Positions 51,901 to 62,106 are shown, counted from the stretch's first letter. The stretch is 64,000 bases of DNA from Epithemia pelagica (GCA_946965045.2 OX337241.1:2723744-2787743), one strand, 5' to 3'. Notes: generated by a model not told the origin, from the letters alone. Program-made: numbers and translations.

Positions 51901-53646
51901 ATACGAGCACCACAACGGTTGATTGCTGAAATTGGACAAGCCGTGTTGTCCAAGGCCGAACAGAATTACTACCATGCCCTTCAGGCATTGGACTCTGATG
52001 CCGACAGCTTCCTGGATGAAGAATTGGCCATGGTGGGTGCCGGATTGGGGCAAGGCATCACGAATACAAAAGAGCTCAAGGTGATGACCTTTGATGAAGC
52101 AATGGCCCAAGCCGACAAGGATGCATGGGTGAAGTCAGTCGATGAAGAACACCAACGCATGATTGATTGTGGCGTTTGGGTGCCCATTCGGAAAGAAGAT
52201 TTGCCTCCCAATTGCGACATCATCGATTCGACTTGGTCTATGAAGAAAAAGGCCAGTGGGAAGTATCGTGCTCGTTTGGCAGCTCGGGGTTTCAAACAAC
52301 GCGAAGGAGTGTCATACGATCGTGATGATTTATTCGCACCGGTGGTCAACGAACTCACCGTGAAAATTGCCTTTGTGATGATGATTTTGGCTGGGTGGTA
52401 CGCCCATTTAATGGACGTAAAAGGGGCTTTTCTAAAATGTGGTTTTCGCACGCAACACAAAGTGGCAATGGAAGTCCCAAGAGGTTTTGAAAAATTCTAT
52501 CCCTACGGTTGGTTGTTGCTTCTGTTGAAGACGCTCTACGGATGCAAGCAAGCCGCTAAGATGTTTTGGGAATTTCTGTTGAAGTTGATGCAGAGTATGG
52601 GCTTTGATCGAAGCAAAGCCGACCCTTGTTTGTATTTTGCTTGGACGCAATTTGGGCTTATCTTGTTTCTGTCCTACATTGACGATATGATTCTGATGGG
52701 GAATAAAGACGGAGTTATGCATTTCCGTGAAATCTTCAAGGGAAAGGTTGATGTTGATGATATTGGACCGTTGGATGAATATTTGGGGGCCAAGATTGAA
52801 TTTTGTACTGAACAACGCACAGTCAAAATTACCCAACCAGTTCTTCTTCGCAGCTTTGGGGACGAATTTGGAGTGGGGGAGGGTACATCGAAAACACCTG
52901 CTGTACCGCACAGCACACTACAACCTGGTGATGAGAGTTCGCGTTTGGATGCTAAGGGCACATTTCGGGTTCGGTCTGGGATTGGAAAACTGTTGTACTT
53001 AATGAAATGGAGTCGCCCTGACATTTCAAATGCCGTTCGAGATTTGAGTCGGTTCATGCAGGAACCTTCTCTTGCGCATGACAAGGCAATGCGCCGCTTG
53101 ATGGAATACTGCGTCTCAACCAAACAGCGCGGTCTTTTGCTAAAACCAGAGGGACAGTGGGATGGAACAGCCGATTACGAGTTTGAGATCAGCGGCCGTT
53201 CTGACAGTGACTACGCGAAACAGCACGATCGCAAGAGTGTTAGCGGAATTTCGGTGTTTCTCAACGGTGCACCTATCCAAACGAAAAGCAAGACTCAGAG
53301 CATCATAACCCTGAGCGTTACGGAAGCCAAATTGGTGGCTGCTGTGGACTGTGTGCAAACGATGTTGTTCGCTCGGCAAATTATTCTCAGTATGGGGCTT
53401 AAGGTGAAACTACCTATGCTACTTGAAATGGACAACAAAGGGGGGAAAGATATCATCAATTCGTGGGCAGTTGGTGGACGGACACGTCACATAGATGTCC
53501 GAATGTTCTTCCTTCGAGAACTCAAGGAAGAAGGAATTCTCAAATGCAACTGGATCAGCACTGACGACAATTCTGCGGACCTCTTTACCAAGAATCTTGA
53601 TGGTCCCACCTTTCTTCGTCATGGGTTGGTCTTTGTGGCCGATTGA
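48985..53646 (+). CDS. Copia Gag-Pol polyprotein
   Basis: 1553 residues in one frame. Gag (FDGKHENFQVWFMNFRSYA) with zinc knuckle CHHCGKVGHKAADC at about 269; an acidic spacer; protease IADTGATTHMT with catalytic Asp about 433; integrase zinc-binding H/C region (HEKLGHIG...CAACAAGK), then D641, D706 and E744; RT with LMDVKGAFLKC, LYGCKQA and YIDD at about 1231-1234; RNase H (SGRSDSDYAKQ, TEAKLVAA, DNKGGKDI) and C-terminal STDDNSADLFTKNL. The order protease, integrase, RT, RNase H defines copia. No stop or frameshift. Gag and Pol are fused, so Gag excess must come from processing or another mechanism. Confidence 0.96.
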   Translation: MATVDDLSLKHLRLQTFDGKHENFQVWFMNFRSYAVAHGFKSAISKDGPDTDLPLRDDSPLDTDATVAGKQALAKKKNAAAFCALNLAMTSPQMIRMLTEAQTDEWPDGLAWKVIAALHKRFKPTDTVSKIEMRRLLGKVAMTKKEDPTTLFSQIGQIENMFNVTVDDEEKIAIAIEAAPREYQSIIVSEQRQRGATLTSDHIEDVMRLHWRALYGQRTKNFLQDDGDEDNEIGLAAGDKQGSTSGKSKSSKKSGKGDGKKTYKFKGKCHHCGKVGHKAADCWIKPENKDKRPEWYKVEEHGKVAKDSGETDVEGSVEIITCAVDLPPRNMVWLDTDDEDDHNEYEELPDSVLDHEIVSDTDDEETRGDDEDLDWISLLGEEDDESIHDSLIVVSDDDEEEVDREICCAGMAKEMEFPAIQSLLTDPNVWIADTGATTHMTPFRVGMVNVKKQHDEKGITMGNNKTEKVVEVGNLPGVLHDKNGNALNRVKMQDVSVVPSGGFNLFSITKMQMSGWKLEGDKQSIRLTKNGQEIIFDIKIQTPKGVIFAAYFERTELGNAATSEEQIKMTMEQAHEKLGHIGEKAVIETAKKLGWKLTKTTMPKCAACAAGKAKQKNLPRNENGEDDREHDDEKQLRAYLDMASIKKKQDMPIPSKPQWRILVVHPKVQLKLSEFYDAKDEMPEDTCEKMALMKQHGVSITHLRLDNAGENKALQKRCQNEKWQLGIHFEFTARDTPQQNSIAEVGFATVMNRARAMMHRANIHIEIRFKLWHEACMTATLLDGLVVVDHGGRSATRYEHIWGKVPTFAKHLRIWGEAGTVKIKTKTSPKLMDKGVHCFFVGYARNHPGDCYRMFDPKTGRVRESRDVTWLKRLYYKKPPNAKELQTNPVVDAEAASNHGESRGSGRENDGQDDHGGNDSNVNDNNSNNEYEPDDPMPEVNMSTGNDESTAPVRNIVIPEPDETTTTRTGRTIRAPQRLIAEIGQAVLSKAEQNYYHALQALDSDADSFLDEELAMVGAGLGQGITNTKELKVMTFDEAMAQADKDAWVKSVDEEHQRMIDCGVWVPIRKEDLPPNCDIIDSTWSMKKKASGKYRARLAARGFKQREGVSYDRDDLFAPVVNELTVKIAFVMMILAGWYAHLMDVKGAFLKCGFRTQHKVAMEVPRGFEKFYPYGWLLLLLKTLYGCKQAAKMFWEFLLKLMQSMGFDRSKADPCLYFAWTQFGLILFLSYIDDMILMGNKDGVMHFREIFKGKVDVDDIGPLDEYLGAKIEFCTEQRTVKITQPVLLRSFGDEFGVGEGTSKTPAVPHSTLQPGDESSRLDAKGTFRVRSGIGKLLYLMKWSRPDISNAVRDLSRFMQEPSLAHDKAMRRLMEYCVSTKQRGLLLKPEGQWDGTADYEFEISGRSDSDYAKQHDRKSVSGISVFLNGAPIQTKSKTQSIITLSVTEAKLVAAVDCVQTMLFARQIILSMGLKVKLPMLLEMDNKGGKDIINSWAVGGRTRHIDVRMFFLRELKEEGILKCNWISTDDNSADLFTKNLDGPTFLRHGLVFVAD

Positions 53647-53655
53647 AGTCAGCCA

Positions 53656-53666
53656 CAAGGGGAGGG
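53656..53666 (+). promoter_or_regulatory. Polypurine tract
   Basis: AAGGGGAGGG directly before the 3' LTR, as needed to prime plus-strand DNA synthesis. Confidence 0.85.
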
Positions 53667-53946
53667 TGTTGGAACCTATTGTGGCCTGACTGATGGTCGC
53701 CCTTATAACGGTCGGGATTAGCGCTGTGGCCTCTATAACGGTCGGGATTAGCGCCTTGGGATTCGACTACTGGGGAAACTATGTACGGGATCAGGTCATA
53801 TGAATGGGAGTCGAAATAGGTCTTACTCCCACGGGGACACAAACAAACACAGAATACGATTAGGATAACGAAAACAAAATATTAGTAATGAGATCATAAG
53901 TTTGGGAAAAGAAAACCTAATAGGCCAGTCTTAAAGTGTTCTAGCA
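53667..53946 (+). repeat. 3' LTR of the complete copia element
   Basis: Identical to 48670-48949 over all 280 bp by eye, followed by the CCTGG target duplication. Confidence 0.96.
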
Positions 53947-53951
53947 CCTGG

Positions 53952-54236
53952 GGCGACAACGCGATCCTTTTCTTTGATTCATTCTTCAGTACTCCAATCG
54001 GACGAGGAGGGAGTGGAACTGTGCTCGGTACTTCGATCCGTAGCGTTGCGTTCCTCGTCATCGGCGCGATTCAATCCTAGGTCCGACTTGAAGCCTCTTG
54101 GAGCATTCGATGCGAACATGACGTCGCCATTCATCGGAAAATTTGTCGCTCTCCCCCAAGCAGTGCCGTCATAGATATTTCGGCTCCCCGCAAGGCGATT
54201 GCAGGTGGCTTTTCCACGCCATTCTGGTTTCGTCAA
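53952..54236. other. Continuation of the insertion target, possible coding relic
   Basis: Before insertion this joined 48664. The minus strand has an 85-codon frame (53979-54236) with ordered composition (GDVMFASNAPRGFKSDLG); the plus strand has a short frame too. Neither is recognised. Confidence 0.25.
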
Positions 54237-54249
54237 CGCAAATTCAAAC

Positions 54250-54800
54250 CTTCTTCTTCACCATTGACGGGTGATCCGTCGAGATGATTCTTTGCACCGA
54301 CCGTGCAAAAGATACGCACAGAGCGCAAAAAGATATTGGGATTTGGGGGGGGGTGAACTCAAAAGAGGGCATGTTCGCCCCCCTTTCATGAACGGCGCGA
54401 TCAATGATCGACCGTCCGTCCTCCGTACGTGGTGGAGTGGATATAACTCGAGTTCACCATGACCATGACACTGAAAGAAAAACCAGGAGAGTCGTCGTGG
54501 CTTTTCGTATCGAGTGATCGTTACATATGAAACAAGACGAGACAGAAAAGAGCAGAGCCTGTGGATCTGGACAAGACGTTCTGGTGATTGTTCGACAGGA
54601 AGACGACGTCGGACCAGAACCGTCGTCAAAAAGACAATTTACGATGATGAATGTTGCTGTGCTCGTCCCTATGTCTCGAGTTTCCAACCAAAGCATGCAG
54701 ATTGCAAGGCTGAATCATGGGTTCCTTCACTACATGCTCGTCCGTCTCAACCTGCCGGTGCTTCTAGTAAAACACACCGAACCAGCTTGCAATGGCCACC
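54250..54800 (+). repeat. Kelch promoter/relic module, copy 2
   Basis: Inverted match of 32580-33190. A promoter-like part (GATATTGGGATTTGGGGG, GACCGTCCGTCCTCCGTACG) leads to ATGACCATGACACTGAAAGA at 54459, the start of a kelch protein (MTMTLKEKPGESS) that stops within about 25 codons. A dead kelch 5' end. Confidence 0.6.
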
Positions 54801-55289
54801 GTTTGCATGGCATGCACGGTAGCAAACCATGTCAGCAGCATGAAACAGACCTGGTTTTTGTATTGAAGCTTGCTGAGAGGCACCACAACGGACAGTACTG
54901 ACAGTACGAACATTTTAGGGCGACAAAACTGTGCCAGTATCACGACAACGACAGGCACCACAATCATGCTCGACTCGGATGCGTTTCACCATTGATGGAA
55001 GAAGAGCCATGTCAACAAAAGCGGCAACAACAATGTCCTTTTCATGGTGTGCATTCATTCATCAAGTGCAAGAAGAAGGGAGAAGAAAGGTCCAAGCATT
55101 GGAAGAATCGTCTCTCAAGTGGCAGATTCACCAGTGAGACCACAGCATGATGACAGGATCATGTTGTCTGAATCTAAGGGCAACGCACAATGTTGTGGAA
55201 GAAGCCATGAAGGTCAATGTGGAATCAAATAGGTGGACATTTTGTCAATGTTGCAGAACCAACAAGGCCAATGGCCTCTGGCCAAGTAC
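54801..55289. other. Spacer, no gene recognised
   Basis: Only short frames. No repeat match noticed apart from its borders. Confidence 0.3.
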
Positions 55290-55970
55290 CATCCACAAGT
55301 AGCAGGATGGAACAACACCAGGTCGAATCACCTAGTCCAACACTGAGGCCTTTAACTGACGACCAGCAGTACTCACAGGATGGAACAACACGACACTGCC
55401 AACAACAATCGATCGAATCACCGTCGAATTCAAGCGACTTCCTTCCCCGACTTGCAATACTACCCATGTCTCTCTTAATCCACGGCCTCTGCAGTCTTGT
55501 TGCTTTTTTGTTGGGAACCAACAACCAGACAGACTGTGGAGCGTTTTCATTGCATAATTTTAACACGACACTACAGTACTCTACTGCTCATTGCAAGTGG
55601 CATCCGCAACCACCTCAAACTGACGGAAACAAATCGCACCACAATTCTGTCATTCTTGTTCTGCGAGTCGTGTGAGGATACCAGAACGTGGATGTCTGTT
55701 TCGCCGTGAGGTGTATTATTTTCGTATCCAAAAACCTCCACGGTGGTATTTCAAATGAATTGGAGGCGTGGTCTTCTTCGTTTTGTGGGACGATTGCGGT
55801 CCATATTTGTCTCGACCGCTGGCATCCGCAACAACCTCAAACTGACGGAAACAAATCTCACCAATTCTGTCATTCTTGTTCTGGGGGTCGTGTGAGGATA
55901 CCAGAACGTGGATGTCTGTTTCGCCGTGAGGTGTATTATTTCGGTATCCAAAAACCTCCACGGGGGTCTT
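55290..55970 (+). repeat. Orphan copy of the shared kelch upstream region with internal tandem duplication
   Basis: 55290-55690 matches the kelch 3 and kelch 4 upstream regions (CAACAACCAGACAGACTGTG, ACTCTACTGC). A 220-bp step repeats CATCCGCAAC...CCAAAAACCTCCACGG at about 55602-55742 and 55826-55962. No kelch gene follows; the repeat runs into the end of the next gene. Confidence 0.6.
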
Positions 55971-55976
55971 CTGAGT

Positions 55977-57029
55977 TCATAAGGATGCGTCGTCTTCTTC
56001 CAATTCACCGGCAATAGAAGGGTGGATTGGAATCAGACCCATAAATTCGAAGTCCGTAGACTTCTTCTTGGAATTCCTCTTCTTGCCTTGATCAGTATCA
56101 TCATCTTCCTCGGGGATAGAGAACTCCTCAAACTTGGACGAATCAAGGCGGAAATCAGGAAGAACATTGCCAGGACGGTCTCCATCAGAGTCTTCGGGAA
56201 TGTTACAATCAACGACGCAAGCATCAAAGATCATCTGGGCAGAGGGAATGTCAGGGTAATCCGTGCTGATCAGGAGATTCTTCAATTCGTCTGAGACCAA
56301 AGAAACTGGGGGGCTATCGAAACCTTCTTGAGTCAAGCATATGAAGGAAGGAACCGGATTTACGATCGAACCAGAATCGGGTGCAAGGAGCACACTATGA
56401 ATCATTCGAAGCTTTTTATCGTGATCAACTCCCAAGAAGGCCAACGGCATACCATTCAAGTCGCATGAAAGAAAGTGCTGGAGGTCTTTTAGGCAAGTAA
56501 CTTTGTTGAAACTTGCACACAGTTTCGACCAAACCTTCGAGTCACCATCAAGTGCTAGGTGGAAGTCTGAACAAAAGGAGTCAGCCCAACCCGCGGGACG
56601 ACAAGACATGAGACGGGTCTTCTCGGAAGAGGACACCGGGAACTTCGACTTGAACATGTCAGCACGGCGGAATGGAAGAACAGGAACGGTAGAGGGGTGT
56701 TCAGCATTGGAAGAAGGAGCCAATTTCATCGGTAAGGTTACATCCTGATCGAATCCCGAACCGGTTTTGGATCCACCAATCTCATCGTCAAGCGAGAGCG
56801 AAGAAAGGGCATGAATACCGGCAGTGCCCGTAGCAGGCAAAACAGTCCCTTTGCGATTATCCAATCCACCAGTAAGAGCAGAAGCGTCAGAAGCATTAGG
56901 AGAGGAATCATCAGTAGTCCCGTTCTTCGAACCTGTCCCGAGGATTTCCTGCGGGGGAGTCTCATCATCAGTCATCGGGAACAAATCGTCAACCTCCTCA
57001 AAGAAAGGAGAAGTCGAAGACAACACCAT
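55977..57029 (-). CDS. Unknown acidic protein
   Basis: 350 residues, start MVLSSTSPFFEEVDDLFP at 57029. The N-terminal third is Ser/Thr/Asp-rich and probably disordered. The middle looks folded: WADSFCSDFHLALDG, VWSKLCASFNKVTCLKDLQHF, GVDHDKKLRMIHSVLLAP and SFICLTQEG. An acidic/basic C-terminal end follows (EEDDDTDQGKKRNSKKK). No signal, TM or recognised domain. It is divergent from the phospholipase-like gene, with 437 bp between the starts. Its 3' end abuts a kelch-type repeat, so its last codons may be recent. Could be a lineage-specific protein or a domesticated element piece. Confidence 0.55.
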   Translation of the reverse strand: MVLSSTSPFFEEVDDLFPMTDDETPPQEILGTGSKNGTTDDSSPNASDASALTGGLDNRKGTVLPATGTAGIHALSSLSLDDEIGGSKTGSGFDQDVTLPMKLAPSSNAEHPSTVPVLPFRRADMFKSKFPVSSSEKTRLMSCRPAGWADSFCSDFHLALDGDSKVWSKLCASFNKVTCLKDLQHFLSCDLNGMPLAFLGVDHDKKLRMIHSVLLAPDSGSIVNPVPSFICLTQEGFDSPPVSLVSDELKNLLISTDYPDIPSAQMIFDACVVDCNIPEDSDGDRPGNVLPDFRLDSSKFEEFSIPEEDDDTDQGKKRNSKKKSTDFEFMGLIPIHPSIAGELEEDDASL

Positions 57030-57466
57030 CGTAGCAACAAGTTTTGAAAAGTCTTAGGAACTATCTAGTCTGATGACCTCCACTTGAGTAGGCAGTGTTC
57101 TCGTGTCGCTGCTCACTATCTCAAGATTGTGAGCTCGACTCTGATGCAGACTTCCATCCAGCTCCAACCAAAGTTGTGCGCGCCGTCGCGCTCTGCGCGC
57201 TTGTAGCGCGTGCTCGACTGATGTCTGAACATCTGCTCCCGAACTCCTGCCGCGTCACGACGTACGCACGACAGACAATGCCTACGTTGAAGGTTGTAGG
57301 GAAAGATCGTACTTTCGAACTTCGCCTGCGTTGAAGGTATCAGGAAAACATAGCACTTTTGAAGAAGGGTCATTGATCAAAGATCGAAACGAAAATACAT
57401 TAGTATTCATTTCGAAAGTCATACCATATACTGTCCTATCAGAAAGAAGAAAGAATAATCGAAAAT
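57030..57466. promoter_or_regulatory. Divergent promoter region
   Basis: 437 bp between two start codons. It contains a GC-rich block with GCGCGC palindromes (57180-57215) and a repeated GCGTTGAAGGT/ACGTTGAAGGT at about 57283 and 57329. Possible shared control of both genes; not proven. Confidence 0.4.
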
Positions 57467-59325
57467 ATGTCGAAACAAAACAACGAGAGAATCGGTCTCT
57501 CTCTCAATGGAGGGATTCTTGTAGCTGCAGCAGGAAACGCGGCAATCATGCGGGGCTTCCAGCAGAACAAAATCAAGGTGGACGGTAAGGAAAGACCAGC
57601 TTTGGAAGCTTTCCACTATATGTCTGGCCTCAGCGGAGGGATAATTCCCACCGTACTGTATAGCTATTCCCAGGACGTCGACTCTTCGGAACTCTTGGAT
57701 GCAGATAATCGCATCGACGACCCCTCCAAAATCACTCCCGAAGTATTGGAAAGAAGAGCTGAAAATTCAATCTTCGAAAAATTGGTGTCGAGTTTGAGTC
57801 TTAGGGCGATTCCGATGATCATATACGGACTATTTTCCATGAATCTTGATGCGATTTGGACATTGACGCTTTGGTACGGATTACTGAGACCGTATGGTAT
57901 CCAGAGGAACAAACATATTTTGACCAGCTCGGACGAGGCGAAGGACGACTCGATTCGCCCTCGAGAAGGAATCAAGGCGATTCCATTGGTCAACTTTTCT
58001 TTGGCTGGTGATGCTGAAGACAATGGGAGATCTGGAATTCAGGCTTTTCTAAAAATTTCCTGGAAACTTACCAATTATTTTGGGTTTGGAAAAGATTTTA
58101 AAAACTACCCAAAAGATGACGAATGGCCTGAATACACCAACACTTTTGTTTCTCCCGAGATTATCAGAGACACTGTAGAGGAGTACGGTGGTAGCTTCTT
58201 AATGCCTTTCGTCGCAAGCCCTACCGAGGTCACCAATTCATGTCTCAAGTCTTCGCCAGGTCCTGACGGAAAAACCTTCGAAGTCAATTCGGTACCCCTC
58301 AAAGAATGGGGCGGCAGCGAAAAGCCCTGCAGCCTCGAGTTCTTGACGGGTATGGGAACGAATTTTCTATCGATGGGGTACGGGATCAACATGGGCGAAT
58401 TAGAAGAGACTGAAAATACAGCATTTTTTATGAGAGCTGCTCAAACTCGAAAGGCTCGATTAACACCCGGTGGGGAGGAGAAGGATAGACTATTTTTCGA
58501 CGGAGGATATGTCGATGGCCTTGGTGTGCCGGCTTTGGTTCAGAGAAAGGTCGGCACAATCATTTCCACAATTTGGCCCCACGAAGGCATCAGATCGTAC
58601 GCGGAGCATTACAAGGCAGCGCCCCCGAATGTACCTCTTAAGGAATGGTTGGAGAAGTGCCAAGGCATTGCTCTTGCGGAAATAGCGTCATACTTCGGCT
58701 ACTTTTCCAAGAATGCGTCAAATCTTATTTTGAATCGAATGTTCGAAGATGGCACGTATCATCTTGGCAAGTTGAGGGAGAAACTGGACCTGTTGTACGA
58801 GGCGGGATTGCCGCTTGTGGTGACCATGAAAGGTCTCAAGACTGTCGATAATCCATACTGGGGAATTACTGCAGGCGAAACGTTAGATCTCACCATTATC
58901 TATGTCACTCTCCCGACAAAATTTTCCAAAGATATTCCCGTGGAAAGCGTCCCTCCAGGAAAGAACGAGGATGGAACTTCCAAAGAGATGCTTGACGAAG
59001 ACGGAAACTTTACCAACGACGAGTTCAAGCATTTCCCAAACTTGGAAGGCATCAATAACTTCACCTCCAAAACTAAGTTTTGGTCTTATCTCAGATATGC
59101 AGCACTAAGTCGCCGTCAGGCTAACATGACAGGTATGTATAGTCGATCTTTATTCATTTCATTTTATGAATTCTTGTCGCTCACACATGTCTTGAATCGT
59201 TGTTTCCCCTATGTGTCCTATCAGCACACCTTGGTTCGTGGATCGTCAACGAAGCATGGGACGGCCTCACCGTTGATGGAAAGAAGGTGTTCGGGGGATT
59301 CAAGGAAATTCTCGAAAAGGAGTAG
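57467..59325 (+). CDS. cPLA2/lysophospholipase-like hydrolase with one intron
   Basis: Join 57467-59132 and 59225-59325, 588 residues. The 92-bp intron has donor ACAG|GTATGT and acceptor CCTATCAG; without it the frame drifts into nonsense, with it the end reads AHLGSWIVNEAWDGLTVDGK then FGGFKEILEKE. IGLSLNGG (oxyanion-type glycine loop), YMSGLSGG with nucleophile Ser56, and DGGYVDG with Asp345 make the Ser-Asp dyad of the cytosolic phospholipase A2/patatin superfamily. Such enzymes cleave acyl chains from phospholipids or lysophospholipids. No signal peptide; residues 125-145 (AIPMIIYGLFSMNLDAIW) are hydrophobic and may touch membranes. Exact substrate unknown. Confidence 0.72.
59133..59224 (+). 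other. Intron in the phospholipase-like gene
   Basis: 92 bp, GTATGT...CCTATCAG, AT-rich with a pyrimidine-rich 3' part (TTGTTTCCCC). Splicing restores an open frame of 33 more codons with ordered composition. It is the only intron I could define with confidence in the window. Confidence 0.8.
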
Positions 59326-60678
59326 GTTCCAAGATTGCCAATCTTAGTAAGAAAAGAAAACACGGATTCCACGGATTTCGTGTTTACGTTCACATAGATG
59401 TATTGCCATGAAGAGAATCGGAAAAGTCGGGAGTCAAGCGTCGCCTCGCATTATCCACAAGCAATAACCGCGATGTTTCGATCGCTAGGAGGCACGTTAA
59501 ATTCAGTTCGTAGACACACCCTAACTCTAAAAAAGACCCCTTTTCTGCAATGTCGTTTTTTCGTGTAACCCCCCCTTCTAGTTCTAAAACGTAGGTCGTG
59601 AACATGACCAAAGGCATTGGTGGCACACCAAAATCAACTGTATCCATAATCGTGTAGAAGTCCACGGAAAGCACGCCTTTCGCAACGAAACAGCTTTCAA
59701 ATATTGCTACCACGGGGAACCTACTCCAATAGCTACCCCAACCCCAACGATTAGATGTCCACGAAATATGAGAAAAATGAACGAACGAACCGTTGGATGC
59801 CAATTGTCAATTGTATCCACTATCCACTATCCACACAAAGTCACAAAGAGAGAAAGAGAATTGAATGTAAAAAAATCTATGAAGGATGATGGATGAGCGA
59901 GACGGTCCTAGCAAGTAATGCCATTACGGCATGCACAGTGTTCTGGGAGTTGGCATGCCCGGCAGTAGGGACAATGAGAAGAGTCGATGACAACAAGCTC
60001 GATTCAAATTACGGCATTTTTGTACCTTACTCTACGTCTGCTACCAAAGTGCAATCGAATCATTCTTCTGTTCAAAACAAGTTACTCCTAAGGCATTATA
60101 TTCTGGGGGATTCCAAAAATGCGGAATGTTTGGGGGCTGGTCTCAGAATGTGACAACAATGGCTTGGTGCTCGATCTGTGCTTTTTGTGTTGTAGGAGTA
60201 CGTGAGTTACAAGAAGTTACAAGCCTCCCTTCTCTTCTTCTGATCTCCGTTCTGCAAATACTCGTCCAACTTGCAACCACACCATGTTCGCAACTTGTTG
60301 CAAGGGACTTGCAACTTGCAAGAGCGATGCGGGCGCGAGTGCGTCGACTATTGTATGTATACTACCCTACTCGACGTTCGGGATTAACCGAATTGCTAGT
60401 ACTGCTAGCTACCGGCAATCGGAGATAAGCTTATACTCTGGTCCATAGGACATGTACTCATACTCTCCGTGATAAAATCAACAGGCTTGACGAAGAACAA
60501 CAAACTTGAGAGTCACGAGGAACGCGAATCATGATGATGTGTTACCTCTTTCGCTCATCGCTCCGTCGGTCCTAGTTTCCGCAACCTCTCTCCTACCTAG
60601 TCGATTGGGACCAAGTACTTGCCACAAGACGAATGACTACTGTTGTCACACTGAGTCATGTGCGAGTGAGAATGATCA
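59326..60678. other. Spacer between phospholipase-like gene and membrane protein gene
   Basis: About 1.35 kb. A minus-strand frame of 137 codons (59390-59803) has no recognisable features. GCAACTTG/CAACTTGCAA motifs recur near 60268-60320. No gene supported. Confidence 0.35.
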
Positions 60679-62106
60679 ATGATGAGGACAAACAAGCCCT
60701 CCTATTCGCGCGCGATCATTGTCGCAAGTCCCAACCGTAAGAAACTTCCTCAGTCGAGGGACCACATATTAGAAAACAGCCAAGAAGAAGTCCCAAGACG
60801 TCCCCGTTTTCGTACCCTCAGTCGTGACCGAGTAACGATGATGATGAGGAGGACGACCCAGACGACAGCGGTGCACGTCGCAAGTGGTGGGAATAACGGA
60901 TTTGACTTTTATCGATCCAATCGCAAGAACGACTGTAGCGCCGACTATGCGGGTTTCAAGAGAGCAACAGCGGTGCACATCGCAAGTGGTGCGAACGGAT
61001 TTGACTCCTATGGATCCAATCGCAAGGAGGACGGCAGCGCCGATCATGCGGGTTTCAAGAGAGCAACCGGATTGGCTGTCGGCTTCACCCTGGGGACAAG
61101 TGCTTGGTTCAGCAAACGTGGGCAACTGCCAAAATGGAACAAGGAGAACCCGTTCCGTCCGATCCTTGCACTGATCTCAGTGTTACTTAAGAATCCTCTG
61201 ATTCTTCTATTCTTGCTGGTTTTCCACCAGTCTTGCATGTCACGCCCACAGTTATGCAACTGGTCGAGCAACCGTATTTTGTGGTGGAACCCCCAGTACC
61301 ATTATGTGCTTCCTCCGAAAACGACACTCGGACACGATCTGGCTCCCATCCTTGCCCTCGCAATGTTTGTGGCCAACAACAAGAAACAACACACTGGGCT
61401 TCTCGTACAGAATGAACCTAGTTCACTGGACAAAACTACCCAAGTTGTCATGCACAACGACACGTTCTCAAGACAAGTGGTAAAAGAAGCAAGAGTTGTC
61501 TTCGTTCGAGATGCTACTACTACTACTTCGCGCCACATCAAGGACATTCGCCATTCCAAAAGAAACCCCATGGTTCGAATCCCTTCTCAACAGGCGGTAC
61601 AAACCGCCGCCGGACGACGAATGGTCTGGATCAAGCCCATCCTTCGCAAGGTGTTTTGGATCACCAACGTGGTGATATTGATCCACAACAAGGCACGCCC
61701 CATGTTCCAGGCCGTGTCCTTGTATCATCGAACCCTTTCCCGTGTCGGATGGCGCAAGGTCTTGGGTGCCTTGACACTGGTGGGACGATTTTTAGATGCC
61801 ACGGCCTGGATCTCCAATGTCGTGGCCATGATCCCGTTTGGAGCATCGGCATGGTGGTCGTGGCCTCTGGTTGTTTGGAAGAACGGCGCCAGTCTTGTTG
61901 TGGTGGTTTGTCGACAAGGACGGATGCGTGTCCCGGGTGTTGGGTGGGGGTCCCTGTTGACAATGACGGCACGACGACAATCACCAGTAGCACTGGGGAG
62001 GATGCCTCGTCTACTGCGACAATTCTCATGTTTCAACCTTGTCACGAGAATCTCCAAGCTTGCCAACAGTATTGCGGCGTTGCAGGGACTTGTTCGGCGT
62101 GCCTGA
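60679..62106 (+). CDS. Hypothetical protein with tandem repeat and hydrophobic segments
   Basis: 475 residues from MMRTNKPSYS at 60679; later ATGs such as MMMRRTTQ are possible starts. Two 34-35 residue repeats (TAVHVASGGNNGFDFYRSNR and TAVHIASGANGFDSYGSNR, each ending AGFKRA) are encoded by a direct DNA repeat. Hydrophobic stretches follow: ILALISVLLKNPLILLFLLV near 160-180, and several at 320-420 (ALTLVGRFLDATAWISNVVA, SWPLVVWKNGASLVVVVC). Strongly basic overall. Possibly an organelle or endomembrane protein. No family recognised. Confidence 0.5.
   Translation: MMRTNKPSYSRAIIVASPNRKKLPQSRDHILENSQEEVPRRPRFRTLSRDRVTMMMRRTTQTTAVHVASGGNNGFDFYRSNRKNDCSADYAGFKRATAVHIASGANGFDSYGSNRKEDGSADHAGFKRATGLAVGFTLGTSAWFSKRGQLPKWNKENPFRPILALISVLLKNPLILLFLLVFHQSCMSRPQLCNWSSNRILWWNPQYHYVLPPKTTLGHDLAPILALAMFVANNKKQHTGLLVQNEPSSLDKTTQVVMHNDTFSRQVVKEARVVFVRDATTTTSRHIKDIRHSKRNPMVRIPSQQAVQTAAGRRMVWIKPILRKVFWITNVVILIHNKARPMFQAVSLYHRTLSRVGWRKVLGALTLVGRFLDATAWISNVVAMIPFGASAWWSWPLVVWKNGASLVVVVCRQGRMRVPGVGWGSLLTMTARRQSPVALGRMPRLLRQFSCFNLVTRISKLANSIAALQGLVRRA

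Larger units (their letters stand above)
48670..53946 (+). mobile_element. Complete, recently inserted Ty1/copia LTR retrotransposon
   Basis: 5277 bp with 280-bp LTRs that I find identical base for base, a single intact Gag-Pol frame, a polypurine tract and a 5-bp target duplication. All parts needed for transposition appear present. It lies just outside the right arm of the kelch inverted duplication. Confidence 0.97.

Noticed and set aside
59390-59803. 137-codon minus-strand frame
   Set aside because: No domain, no homologous copy in the window and no start context that stands out; left as spacer.
61565-61590. GGTTCGAATCC, a perfect tRNA T-loop look-alike
   Set aside because: No pairing T stem, acceptor stem or A box nearby; it lies inside a coding frame.
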